A program made the position numbers and the translations under genes. Under the pieces are notes generated by a model. It saw only the letters and a list, made by a program, of their open reading frames with translations, made no database searches and was not told the origin of the DNA. 64,000 nt of DNA from Mucor racemosus (Eukaryota; Mucoromycota; Mucoromycetes; Mucorales; Mucoraceae), in NCBI GenBank assembly GCA_027405735.1, contig JAPEHQ010000012.1:1860001-1924000 (forward strand). The letters are read 5' to 3'. Shown here piece after piece: positions 1 through 11,850 of this stretch; position 1 is the stretch's first letter, and each line of letters opens with the position of its first letter.

Positions 1-1283
1 TTATAGCATTAGTTGTCCTCGTATGATGTCAAAAAAGAAAAAGAGCATTCAACGGCCTCTTAGTTCACAATTTCTTCGAACAGATCAAGAGGTAACTTAA
101 GAATATTACACAGCATTAACAACAACATTTATTGATTGAAATCCGTAGAAGCATTTAAGATCTTTATGGAGACATTCAGTGCCCAGAAATATAGTTTTGG
201 GAACTAATGATATTGAACAAAAACGCCAAGAATGTATATATGAACTTATTTATACAGAAGAGGATTTCACAAGAGATATGCATTATGTGCAAGATGTAAT
301 AAATTATATAGTAACACACGTATTCTATATATATCTGAGTGCTGATCTCCTTTCTTTTATTATCATGTTAGTTTTGGATAGAACCCCTATTGAATAATGA
401 CATCATACCGATAGATCGAAGACATCAATTCATTACAGATGTATTCTGGAATTTAGCTGATATAGAACGTATCAGCATGGCATTATCAAGGGATTTAACC
501 TCAAGACAAGATAAACATTCAGTCATTCCAAGTATTGGTGATATTTTATTAGAACATGTTCAAGGATTTGAGCCTTTTGTGATTTATGGTGCACATCAAA
601 TCGTTGGAAAACACAAGTATGAGTTGGAAAAGAAAAAGAACGCCAAATTTCTTCAATTTGCACAAACTCTGGAAAGACAGCCTGAATCTCGTAGACTGGA
701 TTTGAACGGTTACCTCACTAAACCTACATCAAGATTAGGCAGATATAACCTTTTATTAACCACAATTCATCATTTAACACCCAAAGATCATCAAGACTAC
801 GTTAATATCCCTAAGGTTATTGATGTGATAACTGATTTCATGGTTCAATTGAACAAACAAGTTGGTCTGTCAGACAATTCTTTTCATTTAGAGTTGATTT
901 CCTCACGTATCACTTTTAACAAAGGAGCTATTGTAAGCTTTCCATATGCATTAATAATCTATTATGCCTGCTAATGTTTTGTTGAATAGAACCTGGATTT
1001 ACTGGACCCAAAACGACAGCTTTTAATGCGTGGAAAAATGAAACGAGCAAATCAAAACAACAGCAAAAGTCTTTATTCAGCAGCTACATCTCCCATCATT
1101 GAGAACACAAATATCGATATACAATTGTTTCTATTTGATAATTATCTCGTATTTTGCAAGATAAAAAACCAAGACAGCATTGATTACTACAAAATATATC
1201 AAAAGCCGATTCCACTTGCATTTTTGACAACCTTTATACCCTTTCACAATGCAATGAAATCGAAAATAGTCAACAACAACAAC

Positions 1284-1321
<38 letters not shown>

Positions 1322-1562
1322 CAACAACAACAACACGGTTCCAGATACCAACAACAATAACAATAATCAACCAAACCAACAGCAAATTGGCTTATTGGCT
1401 GCTACAACAACAGCCGCTGGTTATCCAATTACCTTTGCAAATACCAATGATAACTTATCATCTATAACATTAATTGCATCTACTGAATCAACCAGAAAAT
1501 TATGGTTTGATAAAATCAAAGAAGAACAAGAAAAAATCAAATCAAATCATATTAGTATCTAA
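1..1562 (+). CDS. Rho guanine-nucleotide exchange factor (DH-PH, Rom2-like), 5' end outside window
   Basis: Predicted activator of a Rho GTPase (cell-wall integrity and polarity). I see four exons, 2-91, 149-295, 372-932 and 990-1562, all in phase 0, giving about 456 residues in the window. The DH domain begins around ELIYTEEDFTRD and continues across the 296-371 intron into FWIEPLLNNDIIP and DVFWNLADIERIS, both typical of fungal Rom1/Rom2-type GEFs. The PH-like part starts near LLDPKRQLLMRGKMKR, contains a strand-like block (QLFLFDNYLVFCK), is interrupted by a poly-Asn stretch from an AAT/AAC microsatellite (about 1269-1335), and ends with the PH C-terminal helix (STESTRKLWFDKI). Rom2-type proteins normally continue into a CNH domain. 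Here a stop follows the PH helix and I find no CNH exon before the next gene, so this is a DH-PH form or a truncated copy. The next gene downstream is a RhoGAP on the same strand. Confidence 0.85.
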
Positions 1563-1828
1563 GCCTCTCTTTCTGTATTCATAACGTATAGTGTTACGCT
1601 GCTTTAATCGCGAGCATTATTGTGTTTACAGCAAAAACGCAAAAAAGCCTAATTTGGTCAACTATGAAAACAATGATTTGCCTTTTATATTATCCAAACA
1701 AGTAAAATAAAAAATGTATTTTTCTTTTCAACTTTCAAAAACAAAAAACAAAAAAAAAGTCGAGGCTTTCTTGTTCTTTTCTCTTTCCTTTTTTTTTTTT
1801 TCTTTTCCTTTTTCATATAGTTTTAAAC

Positions 1829-3241
1829 ATGTATCCTGCATTCAATCCAACTCCATCCAATTCACCACAATTACCACCAGGTCAAAAAAAGAAGCACAGG
1901 AATCCATTTACGTATTTATTCACAAAGCAATATAAAAGCACACCTACTACTAATCTTTATGGGCAACGACAAGAACAATCAAAGCAAGGTAAATCGTGAT
2001 GTTATAAAATATAGGGAGAGGAGTAGAATGTTAATTCATGTAAAAAAGGTATATTTGGAGTTCCTTTATGTGATGCATCAAAGATTGGCTCTGATTTGTG
2101 GGATTTAAGAGTACCGGATCCAGTTGCTTTATGCTTTTATGAAATTAGTAAAAGAGGTAAAGTGATCATTATACATTAAATAAAAACGCACAGACTCACT
2201 AATTCGAGTTTATTAGGCTTAACTACCGAAGGCATTTTTCGCTTATCGGGTGCAACTTCCGAGGTCATCTTACTTGAAAATAAGATCAACATGTGCTCAC
2301 CTGATGAAAGAAAAAAAATTGACCCATCTCAATTTGATATTCATACGTTAACAAGCCTAGTCAAGAAATATCTTCGAGAATTACCTGAACCTGTTATACC
2401 AAATGCCTTTCATGAACAGTTTCAAGATGTTGATCTTCAATTCGATACTGTAAATCAATTATCTGCTATCATTGTGAAATTGCCATTTTATAATCGCCAA
2501 TTATTGCACGCAATTCTGTTGATTTCTGCAAGAATTCAGTACCATGTTAATGTCAATATGATGTGTCCTGAAGCATTGGCTACTGTATTTGCTCCTGTTT
2601 GTACTGGTTTCGAACAATCGCTTAGGGATCATATGAATACTTCTTTCTCTACTCCTACTGCATCCATACATAAAAAGTCAAAGAAACATGCACATAATCC
2701 AATTCAACAGTCTTCCAATATTGATCAACATATCAAAAGAAACAAGAATTGGACAAACATTTGGAAAGTAATGATCGAGCAACACGAGAGTTTGATCTCT
2801 ACTCTTGATAAGCAAATGTATCAATCACAAGAGAACCAGCAGAGATCGACTCAAGACATGACCTGGAAACAACACCGTGTATACTACAATCATACTTCAC
2901 CATTAGGAAATAGATCTTTACCTTCTCCTTTTTCCACCAACGGCAGTTTGGTACCTTTACCAAATGATATTATGATGGCTCAATTTTACCCTATGCAACA
3001 ACAAGGAACAACATCTATTATACCAGTAGCACAACCTTCCTCTCCTTCACCATTATCTGCTTCAGTACCCGCTACCACTTCATCAAATTATTATCATCAG
3101 CAGCAAAGAACAAACGACACCATTTTTGAGGAAAGTGGTGATAATAGCGGGTTTCATCACTCATTAGCAAAAAAAACGTCTTCTTTTTTTCCAAAATCAA
3201 ACACAATAAGAAAGATACTATCGGCAAGCACACTTAGATAA
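1829..3241 (+). CDS. RhoGAP-domain GTPase-activating protein
   Basis: Predicted to stimulate GTP hydrolysis by a Rho/Rac/Cdc42-type GTPase. Exons are 1829-1988, 2049-2156 and 2217-3241, giving 430 residues. Splicing joins IFGVPLCDASKIGSDLW to VPDPVALCFYEISKR and then GLTTEGIFRLSGATSE. GIFRLSG carries the catalytic arginine finger of RhoGAP domains. LVKKYLRELPEPVIP is the second conserved RhoGAP block, and VNMMCPEALATVFAPV is the third, with the usual core length. The C-terminal 200 residues are low-complexity and rich in Gln, Ser and Pro. The start was chosen as the first ATG whose exon splices in frame (MYPAFNPTPSNSP). It lies 266 bp downstream of the RhoGEF stop on the same strand, so GEF and GAP for the same class of switch are neighbours; co-regulation is inference only. 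Confidence 0.88.
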
Positions 3242-3619
3242 AAAGTTTGACTGACGCTTATTCATCTTTCCTCCCCCCCCCCTCCCAATCGTTTTTTACT
3301 TATGAACTCTTATTGTTTTTCTTACTTTTTACCTTATATATATGCTCCCATTATTTAGTTTTATTTTTATTTTCTTCAGTTACTACTACTTTAATATATA
3401 TTTTTATATGCATACGTTGTTTGTGTATGTTATGAATTATGTGAGTATATACATATACATCACTTTTTAGCTTTTTATAATTGTAATAAACTTACTGAAA
3501 TCACTTGATAAACATAATAATTACATGCCTTAAATGGGTTTAGTAACATGATTAGTGTCCTTAAATGATCATCTCTATATTTGAATACATACATATATTG
3601 CAAACAACCATTATTAAAA
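3242..3619. other. Intergenic, no gene seen
   Basis: AT-rich spacer after the RhoGAP stop. It starts with a C10 run (about 3273-3282) in a pyrimidine-rich context. I see nothing else. Confidence 0.6.
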
Positions 3620-4870
3620 ATTGAGCACCTACATTGAGAATTAATTTTTTGCATTCACAAGATAGGTCTAACTCTAAGCTACTCTGTATTTTTTGTTTCG
3701 GCAAAAAATATTGATTTTTCGTCGAGATAATTAAAATAGCACAGCTTAAGCCCTATTGTAACGGGGTCCCAAAAATTATTTGAAAAAATGAATGAAAAAT
3801 GATGAAAAAAACAAAATTGTTTAAATGTTCATGAACTGAAAAGTAAACCAACCTTGCGTATTAAATGGTTTTTGTACCGTTTTAAATTCTGCATTCATCT
3901 ATATAAAATTTAAAAAACCTTTTCACGTAAAATTTTGCGCAAAATGCAATTGAAATTTTGGAGGTTTTTTGAAGATACACATCACTTTTTATAAGCATAC
4001 TCAAAATATAATAAATAGAAATGATGCGCAAAGACATTATCTATTGATCGAGCTATTATTTAACTTTTTGGCTACATTTTTCGTAGAGAAAGCGAGATTT
4101 TTGTCCAAATTTTTTTCAGTTTCAGAATTTGGGATGAGGGTATACAAGGGGAAAATGGACGCTAGAAATGGAGGTACCTTTTTGTACACATTTTTGAGGA
4201 TATCTCCACGAAAAATCAATATTTTTAAGAACTCTAAATTGGGTCTAAGAGAGTTTAACAAGCTGAATAACATGAATGTAAAAAAAGCGTTGCTTAATTT
4301 AACGAATACTTTGAAATTTACTACAAAAAAGTCAAAAAAAATGAAAAAAAAAATAAAAGTGTTCAATATTTTTTTATATTAAAATATGTAATAGAGCACT
4401 TTAAAAGAAGTAAGTTTTATTATTAAAAAGTGTTAGTATAGCTTAATTTTTCTTGGAGATATGGAGCCTCAAAATTTTTGATTTATAGCAGTGAAATACA
4501 CGTAAAAATCTGAAACATTAGCACTGATAAATTAATAAAAACTGCAAAAAGTAGGATATTTCCGGATACTCATTTTTGGATTAAAGCTGAACATCTCAGG
4601 TACATTGGTATATAATTTTTTCTTGATGTTATTTAATGAAAAAAAAAAGTAGAGCAGGGATGAAAAGCGAGACCCGTTTTTCAAGAAAAAGCAATAAATT
4701 TTACGTGTTTTTGAGCCTTTCGTGTAATATAGAATAAATTTACGAATGGGCAGCATAATGCACCCAATTCATATTAGTTTGGCATTGTCTAAGGTATATC
4801 TTTATAAGTGGTTCGTATGGGGCTAGCTATAGAAATGGGGGCACGCCACAATTTTAGAGATTGAAAGCTA
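3620..4870 (-). repeat. Dispersed repeat family R1, copy 1
   Basis: The reverse complement matches 22110-23400 and 31270-32420 over about 1.2 kb with scattered substitutions and small indels. Shared landmarks are a block near the aaaatcaatattttt/cgacgaaa motif at 3705-3730, the AGGGGAAAATGGACGC-type segment at 4147-4162, and the atttccggatactcattttt segment at about 4557-4576. Overlapping reading frames of about 110 codons on both strands (4037-4366 minus, about 3969-4382 plus) are shared with the other copies. No transposase, reverse transcriptase or terminal repeat was recognised, so the class is unknown. Confidence 0.75.
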
Positions 4871-5521
4871 TAGAAATTAATTTTTTTTTAAAAATATTTC
4901 CAAATTTGTAACTCTATTGAGATATTACTAATACATATGATGTGTGTTGTGATTTGGTCAAAGCATATGGGAAGGCTATCCTCTGATGCCAAATGAAGAC
5001 ACATCTTTTTTGCTCTTTAATTTAATATCGCAGATCAAAATTAAAAAAAAAAATTCAGGGGTATTTTTTTAGACATGCTAGTCTTGATAATCCTTTATTG
5101 AAGAAAGTGAGCACAATATTCATGATCGGGTACATTCGTCCAACCTGAGACAGAAAGTGAAGATCATCATACACATCAGCCCAGTTTACTATAATCCGGA
5201 GGCAATAAGATTTTAAAAAAGGGGCTGTTGATTTTTCTCAAATGTCGATAAAATAAAACCAAGTTTTATTTATCTCTTTTAGACCAAGGTCTTCTTACAT
5301 CATACATACATATACAAGCGTACATTAGTAGTGTTGCTCCAAAGAGACATATAACCTTGTCCCACACTTGGCGTTATAGTTCCGCAAAATATACATTATC
5401 AACTCAAAAAGAAGCCTATAAATATTTATTTTTATGGGTGTAAGGTATGTGTTCGAGTTGAAAAGAAAAGATGGAAGGGTAAATACAAAATTGGTATACA
5501 CATAACAGCAACATGATAAAT
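4871..5521. other. Intergenic, no gene seen
   Basis: AT-rich sequence between repeat copy 1 and the 3' end of the EI24-like gene. No convincing reading frame, RNA or repeat boundary was found. Confidence 0.55.
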
Positions 5522-6578
5522 TTAAGCATCGTATGAGTTTTCTTGACCTTGTTGTTGTTGGAGCAATGGGGTTTGTTCCGTTGAACTACCTTGGGTTTGT
5601 GCTACAGGATAAACTTCTCTGTCTTCTTTCTTGATAGGTCCAGTAATTCCCTTTTCCTTTTTGTACTCTTCGGCGATCCATAAAGCAGCGCCCACAATAT
5701 TGGTCCACAAAAAGACAACATTGGCAATGGGAATAAGTTCTAAACCAAAAGCAACAGAACCAAAGCTAGCGTAATCCCATTTATGATCACGAGCATGATG
5801 ATATGATTCAGATACCTTATATCCACGAAGCTCAATATCATAATGTAACCGCTGACTCCAACTAGAAAGAAAAAAAAATTTAAGCTTTTAGTATATATTA
5901 TACCCGCATCTATTCCCATTTTTGTCACTTACGCCGTTGGCCAACCACTAATATAACAAGCTAATGCTGTACCAAGAACAGGAACCAACTGAAGTGGGGC
6001 TGTCAAGATAATAAACAAAATCTAAATTATACATTTAGTTGTGTATTTGTTTTGTTTTTCAATATAGCGCTATATATGTACCTTTACGACAATTAAAATT
6101 AATGTGACCAAAACACTAGATCGTACATTGCGCCACCAAACGACCAATTTAGGATCGTCTCTCTCTTCTTCATCCTCGAAAATTTGTTCAAGGCCACTTG
6201 CTTTAAGAGTTTTATCAAAGACTAAATCTTGGAAGATAGGAGTAAGAATCATAAAGAAAATCAAGTTGAGAATGGCGCCTTCAAGGATGGTAGATATGAT
6301 GGAAACAAACCATGACATCCAATGAGGCCAGTTCCATTCCAAGAATTTATCAACCAAGGCAGGTAACAAAAATTTAAGGGAGATACCGATAGAGAAAGCA
6401 CTGAATACAAGTGTCAATACGATAGGACTCAAAGTAACCAACCATAATTGCTGTATGTCTATGTTAATTTTACTGTCAAGGAGATTGGGTTGGTCACATT
6501 TACCTTGGGATGAGTAAGAAAAAAGTAAAAACCTCTAACGGGAAATGTAAATGAAGGCAATCTTATACTTTTATTCAT
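5522..6578 (-). CDS. EI24/Lds-Rrt8-type multi-pass membrane protein
   Basis: Four exons on the minus strand (6578-6504, 6450-6082, 6021-5933, 5861-5522) give 290 residues. The protein starts MNKSIRLPSFTFPVRGFYFF, then has HPKQLWLVTLSPIVLTLVF and several long hydrophobic segments. A cytosolic loop is rich in Asp and Glu (EDEEERDD). The tail has the pattern WSQRLHYDIELRGYK, then WDYASFGSVAFGLELIPIAN, then WTNIVGAALWIAEEY. This Tyr-Arg-Gly, FG...E.IPi.N and GAALW signature is what I associate with fungal EI24/Lds1-Lds2-Rrt8 (outer spore wall/lipid droplet) proteins. The C-terminal tail is hydrophilic and Gln-rich. The biochemical function is unknown. A CysZ/EI24-like membrane role is inferred from the fold family only. 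Confidence 0.75.
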
Positions 6579-7051
6579 TTTTATATAAAAAAAGGGGAAA
6601 GAAAGAAGAATAAAGAAACTCTAAATGAGATGGTTACTGTATTTATAATAATTGCTCAATCAAGGTAGCACATCCTTTATTTACGAAATGTTACAGAAAA
6701 AAAATTTTCATGGCATTATTTGCACAACAAACATGTATGTGCTTGCAGTGTAATGAAATAAATGTTGGCGTGGAATAGACTGAGAATGATAGATAGAGTG
6801 GCACTGTGCTTCCACTCTGAATTTACCGGACTTTTGAGAACTCCGCCCAGTTTTTTGAAAAATATTGGTGAGGTTAAATTGCCCAAAAATTGGCTCGGGT
6901 GACAAGTCCGGGTTCCAAAAATATGGTGGTTCAAAAAAAAACATCTCACTTACTTTCTCTCACTTTCAATCACTTCTCTCACTTTCTCTCACTTTCAATC
7001 ACTTTCTCTCACTTTGTCTCTCTCTCACTCTCACTCTCTCATCGAGAAAAA
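6579..7051. promoter_or_regulatory. Divergent intergenic region with long CT-rich tract
   Basis: Separates the EI24-like gene (minus) from the C2H2 gene (plus). 6944-7044 is a degenerate tandem array of ctcacttt/ctctcactttcaat units directly upstream of the C2H2 ATG. Such pyrimidine tracts are common in fungal promoters and 5' UTRs. No other element was recognised. Confidence 0.5.
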
Positions 7052-7714
7052 ATGACTTTCATTTGCCACACTTGTAAAACTGAATTTCTTTCATCATCAA
7101 AACTCTATAACCATAATTATGATGTTCATGTGAATGCATTACAAGTGAATATAAACAAAAGTAGGAACTGGGCATTTTTAAATTTAAAAAGATAATGTGT
7201 TCATCTTTTTTTTTTTTTTTTAGAAACAAGTATAATTGAAAGAATTGGCGGTAAGTTCAATTGCCCCGATTGTCACAGCAAACTTTCTACTTCTAGGACG
7301 TTCAACAACCACATTCAAAAAAAACATAAAGGAAGTTGTTCAACCTTATCCAGAGCAGGAAAAAGAAGCAACTCTGAAGTAGACGATGACGAAAGCGCTT
7401 CCTCAGTTCTTATAAAGCATCATAAAATACTTGGCCCGCAATTAAATTTAGATGAATTCAACTCAAATTCGCTTATTTTGCCGTCATTACAATATGACAA
7501 CGATACAGAGGCTGTAGTTACTTCTGATGCACAAGACCAAACAAAATCTGATCAAGAAAAATTAGTTTTTAGCAATATTGGGAACTGGAAACCAATAGCA
7601 ATATCATCCGAACGTGGAAAGAAGTATTACATGCTCGCCTCTCCAGAAACAATTGAACATCTACTTGCAGACCAACCAACTGGTCTGTGGAGGCCACTAA
7701 GCTCAAATAAATAG
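7052..7714 (+). CDS. Small C2H2 zinc-finger protein
   Basis: Two exons, 7052-7160 and 7224-7714, join in frame to give 199 residues. Two C2H2 fingers sit in the N-terminal third: FICHTCKTEFLSSSKLYNH ending in DVH, and FNCPDCHSKLSTSRTFNNH ending in KKH. Both have Cys-x2-Cys and His-x4-His spacing. The intron falls between the fingers. The rest is acidic and Ser-rich, and ends with a more ordered block (NIGNWKPIAISSERGKKYY, LLADQPTGLW). Nucleic-acid binding is the obvious inference. I do not recognise a named orthologue. A donor 16 bp earlier (7145) would break the frame, which supports the 7161 donor. Confidence 0.72.
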
Positions 7715-8087
7715 AAATATAAAATTGTGTTTTATCAAGGGTTACAAGCCGACAAGCTCGACATTAGGAGCTTATATGCGGTTATACTGGCAATCTTATG
7801 CATTTTATAAATTCTATAAATCTCAAACAAAAAATAAAGCGAAAAAAAGAATGTAAGAATTTATAAAGCCAACAAGTATTAAAGATTTCATCACCACATG
7901 TGTAGTATTTAATGAGATTCATCAATATTTCCAAAAGGTTTAATTTTCATTTTGGCGATCAATCCATTTATCAACAACAATAAGACATAACTCAGAACAA
8001 TTCATACAATATATATATCAACAAATTGCACATAATAAAATAGTAACTTAACGTCAGCTACTTGTTTCTTTTATTGTGCTCCTTGAT
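7715..8087. other. Intergenic, no gene seen
   Basis: AT-rich spacer between convergent genes. No feature was recognised. Confidence 0.5.
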
Positions 8088-8420
8088 TTATTTTATAAAT
8101 CGGATCAGTTCGAAGTTACTGTACATATATAGTATGTTGAAGGCATCATGTCTAAGTCTATTATTTGTATAGATGCTGGGATAATTTATAGATGTTGTCA
8201 TTGAATCTGCTAAAATCTGAAGTAAATTGCTCAGTTTCAAGTTCTTACTAATTGCAATTGAACCGTTTTCTTGTAAGTTAATGATTTGTCCAATTGTATC
8301 TTTGATTGCTCCACCTTTCAAGGCGTTGTGCAATTCATGGAAAGCCATCACTCCGATACGGGCGGCTGAACGCTTTTTGATAACCATTGAAGCAATTGAT
8401 TGAAACATTTCTCCCAGTCC
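8088..8420 (-). CDS. Hypothetical protein fragment (possible last exon)
   Basis: An open frame of about 110 codons on the minus strand, in sequence where stops are frequent. Its first codons (GLGEMFQSIASMVIKK) follow a good splice acceptor (aatatag ending at 8423), so it may be a terminal exon rather than a complete gene. The protein is mildly basic with no transmembrane span and no motif I can name. The frame could also start at the internal Met (8408). Nothing nearby suggests a function, and it could be a remnant. Confidence 0.3.
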   Translation of the reverse strand, partial: GLGEMFQSIASMVIKKRSAARIGVMAFHELHNALKGGAIKDTIGQIINLQENGSIAISKNLKLSNLLQILADSMTTSINYPSIYTNNRLRHDAFNILYMYSNFELIRFIK

Positions 8421-8690
8421 ACTATATTAGTAAAATATAAATATCATTGGATAAAACTGTATTTAGCCTATAATAGCTTGATCTGGTAGAAAAAATATGG
8501 AGAGTAACCAAATCACGTGTCTAATTTACCAGTATTTTTTTGTTATCCTCTGTTTAATCCAGTTGCTCGAATGTGAAAAGCCTTTATTAACAGTATTATT
8601 TAATACTCTAAACTAGTAATGCCGTTTTATTCTCATTTGCTGATCCAATATTAGGGGAAATGATTTATTCGATCTTGTGGAAAATTCGAT

Positions 8691-8951
8691 TTAGTGGACA
8701 CTTTTCTCTCTCCCAACAATTCCACTAAATCGAATCACGACTGTATTATCGTCTTGAGTTAGGCAAACCGTTATCTGACCATATTTTGATACTAACTTTC
8801 GGAACAAGGATTGGTGGGCAGCTGAATTTGTTCTACGTTCGTGATGCGAGTCAACCGTCTTCATTCTGCCATAAGGTTCAACGCAGTTTATGAATAATGC
8901 TGTTGATCCACTTATTAAGATACATCCTGCAAACATTTGTTTGCCAGCCAT
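8691..8951 (-). CDS. Hypothetical protein, 86 residues
   Basis: ATG-initiated open frame on the minus strand, upstream of and possibly belonging to the same gene as the 8088-8420 segment, although no in-frame splice joining them is obvious. The N-terminus is weakly hydrophobic (MFAGCILISGSTALFINC) and could be a signal or anchor. The remainder is hydrophilic. No family was recognised. It may instead be part of an unannotated longer gene or a decayed one. Confidence 0.25.
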   Translation of the reverse strand: MAGKQMFAGCILISGSTALFINCVEPYGRMKTVDSHHERRTNSAAHQSLFRKLVSKYGQITVCLTQDDNTVVIRFSGIVGREKSVH

Positions 8952-9143
8952 TTTATGTCTGAGCGTAACATGGTGATCTTTCTCCCTGTTCTACAAAGTA
9001 AAGCAGTCATTTGAAAGGCAAATGAAAAGAAACAGTGAAAAAAAAAAAAAAAAAAAAAAAAGTTTCAGTTCTAGATGAATACAATAAAGACAATGATCAC
9101 ACAAATAAATTTTTTCTTCTTTTTTCTTTTAATCATTTAAAAA

Positions 9144-10658
9144 ATGTCTTTTATTCACAAGATAATTGACCGAGCAACACGGCATAATACTGCAACCGAA
9201 GAGAAACCTCAACGTCGGTCTTTCTTTGGATTTGGTGGTGGTAGTACAAGTGGAAATAGCAGTGCAACTATTGACAAGGAAGATTTGCAACAACAACAAA
9301 AACAACAACCTGAATTAAACAAATCATCATCTACTACTACTACTACTACAAATTCACTAAATACTACCACGGAAAAGAAGTCATCTCTTAAAACAAATAC
9401 AACGGCAAGGACATCTATTGCAAATGATGAAAAGGAGCATCAAGAATTAGATCCACAAGGTATATGCTAATCATAATTAATCACTGTTGCCATGGAAACT
9501 AAATCAAACTATAGAAAAAGAAAGAGAACTTTTGCGACAAAAATATACAAATTACGATCATGCTATTTTAGAACAACGCAAAAATCGACCTAAATTAAAA
9601 CTAGATGATTTTCAGTTATTGCGAACATTGGGAACAGGATCATTTGGTAGAGTTCATTTATCACAATCTCGACACAATAGCAGATATTATGCTATCAAAG
9701 TGTTGAAAAAAGCAGAAGTAGTTCGATTGAAACAAGTAGAGCATACCAATTCAGAAAAATCCATTTTGGAATCTGCTGCAAACCCATTCATGGTTAATTT
9801 GTGGGGAACATTTCAAGATGATATCAATTTATACATGGTGATGGACTATGTACCAGGAGGTGAATTATTCAGTATATTACGGAAGAATCAGGTATGATCT
9901 CTTACTAGTTTTTTTTTTTTTTTTAGTAAATAATAATTAATCAAATTTTATAGCGATTCCCTGATCATGTTGCTAAATTTTATGCGGCAGAAGTTCTTTT
10001 AGCAATTGAATACTTTCATTCTAAAAACATTATTTATCGTGATCTGAAGCCCGAAAATCTACTATTAGATTCTCAAGGTCATATCAAAATTACAGATTTT
10101 GGTTTTGCAAAGCATGTACCTGACATCACATGGACATTATGCGGTACACCAGATTATTTAGCGCCTGAAGTAATTCAATCAAAAGGTTATGGCATGGCAG
10201 TAGATTGGTGGAGTTTAGGTATTCTTATATTTGAAATGTTAGCCGGGTAAAATAATCCAGATAAATTTATAATAATAGACAACTAAATTAGCTTTACTAG
10301 ACATCCTCCTTTTTACGATGACGATCATTTAAAATTATATGAAAAAATTATACAAGGAAAAATCAAATGGCCGGCATATTTTGATCCACATGCTAAAGAT
10401 TTATTGAAACGATTACTAACATCGGATCTTTCACGTCGATATGGTAATTTAAAAGGAGGAGCTGATGATATTAAAAATCATAAATGGTTCAGTGGTGTTG
10501 ATTTTGTTCGTGTGGCACATCGTCAGGTACGATCACCATATGTGCCATCAATTAGAGGAGAAGGTGATGCATCTCATTTTGATAGATATCCAGAAACAAG
10601 TGAAAAATATGGAGTCTCAGGTCCAGATCCATATCGTGAAAAGTTCAATGAATTTTAG
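9144..10658 (+). CDS. pkaC: cAMP-dependent protein kinase catalytic subunit (AGC kinase)
   Basis: Four exons (9144-9459, 9515-9891, 9954-10246, 10292-10658) give 450 residues. It phosphorylates Ser/Thr targets when released from the PKA regulatory subunit by cAMP. Visible kinase hallmarks are the glycine loop [10 protein letters not shown], the VAIK-type lysine in YYAIKVLKK, catalytic loop [13 protein letters not shown] within KITDFGFAK, activation segment [14 protein letters not shown], and the C-terminal AGC tail ending in the hydrophobic-motif FxxF (KFNEF) at the very end, as in PKA. The T-loop threonine (TWTLCGTP) is present. The first 130 residues are Ser/Thr/Gln-rich low complexity, typical of fungal PKA-C. 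Paralogues in the same genome are likely. The stop is 46 bp from the convergent Rax1-like gene's stop. Confidence 0.93.
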
Positions 10659-10703
10659 TAGTTTTTTTTTTTTTTTGCTTTTTTTTTTTTTTTTTTTTAT
10701 TAT

Positions 10704-11850
10704 TTATAATTTTCTTGGTGGTATAGCGCAAAATATAATAGTACAAATAACTGAAATGATGATACTTGTTGTCAGTAACCAAATTGATCTTGACCTTATA
10801 ATACGTTTGACTTGAGGTTGTTTGATTGTATTAAATTTAAATGTTGTTGTTTCGCTATTATATTTAAATGAGTTTATTACCATTACACATGTGCATTATA
10901 TACAAATATATACCTTTTATTAAAAACAAGTGCCCAAATTGGATCTAAACCAGTTAAAAATATCAGCATGTTTAATATTCCAATCCAAAATGGAAGTAAA
11001 ATCTATAAAATAGTTAGCAAAAAAAGACAATGAAACTATACAACAAACTTACCCAGAATCGAATACCCCATTGTGGATATCCTAAAAAGATCAAGCTTAG
11101 TGAAGTTGTAAGAGCAGCCAACAAACAAACCAAACCAACAACTAAACGACCTAGCTGTTGATATAAAGTAATGTTTCCCCAGACTTTTAGTCTTAAAAAT
11201 TTAGGATAAGCTTGCAATTGCATATAATCAAACAAATATTCTTTGGCTTCTCGAAACAATAAGGGATCATCGCGAGGCTCTGGTTTTTCTAATTCTCTTC
11301 GAAGTGCAGTAACCAGCTCAGCTGGCAATTGAGTGATTTCTTTTGTTGCAGAAGGTACTAAATAGCGAAGCAAGAGTCTTTGCGATGAATCAATCAAATC
11401 TTTACGGCTTGGAGCTGATTTTGTATTTAGATTGTCTGTAGTTGTTGTAATAGAAGAGCCAAAAGAAGGTCTAGCCGTAGACATTGGCACATTTAAAGTC
11501 TGTTGAGGTTGAGGAGATGGCGATGAACGTATAGAAGAAGCTGGAAAATAAGAAACATTTTGTGATAATCGACTCATAATACGAGGAGATTGATAGCCTT
11601 CACTAAGGTCACTTTCTGATAAATGTCCACTACGATGCATTGCTTTGACATATTTTTTCCATAATAATTCATGGTGTTGTAAGTCTAGATAGAAATCTAA
11701 TACTTCTTCCATTTTAAGCCTATCTCTCATAATAATATAAAAATTATATAGACAAACTGGTGGAAGAGTTTTTCTTGTTAAAACTTGATCTAATGTTGGT
11801 AAATCATCATGTCTATCATGATGATAGTCATGTTGTTTCTCTATAGACAT
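10704..11850 (-). CDS. Rax1-like protein: RGS domain plus C-terminal transmembrane segments
   Basis: Three exons (11850-11053, 11002-10914, 10854-10704) give 345 residues. The N-terminal half begins LPTLDQVLTRKTLPPVCLYNF and continues with an RGS-like block (MRDRLKMEEVLDFYLDLQHH). A Ser-rich insert separates this from the second RGS half (DDPLLFREAKEYLFDYMQLQ, then YPKFLRLKVWGNITLYQQLG). Four hydrophobic spans follow, including GRLVVGLVCLLAALTTSL, PFWIGILNMLIFLTGLDPIW and WLLTTSIIISVICTIIF. This RGS-then-membrane order is that of Rax1, which marks bud or cell poles in yeast. Polarity function here is inferred. The exon joins are in frame and restore the conserved hydrophobic C-terminus. Confidence 0.82.

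Noticed and set aside
1131..1385. Poly-Ile/Val frame on the minus strand opposite the RhoGEF
   Set aside because: It is the complement of the Asn-coding microsatellite and lies inside a supported exon.
6708..6949. Two overlapping minus-strand frames of about 77 codons
   Set aside because: Overlapping phases with no motif, in a CT-rich divergent promoter.
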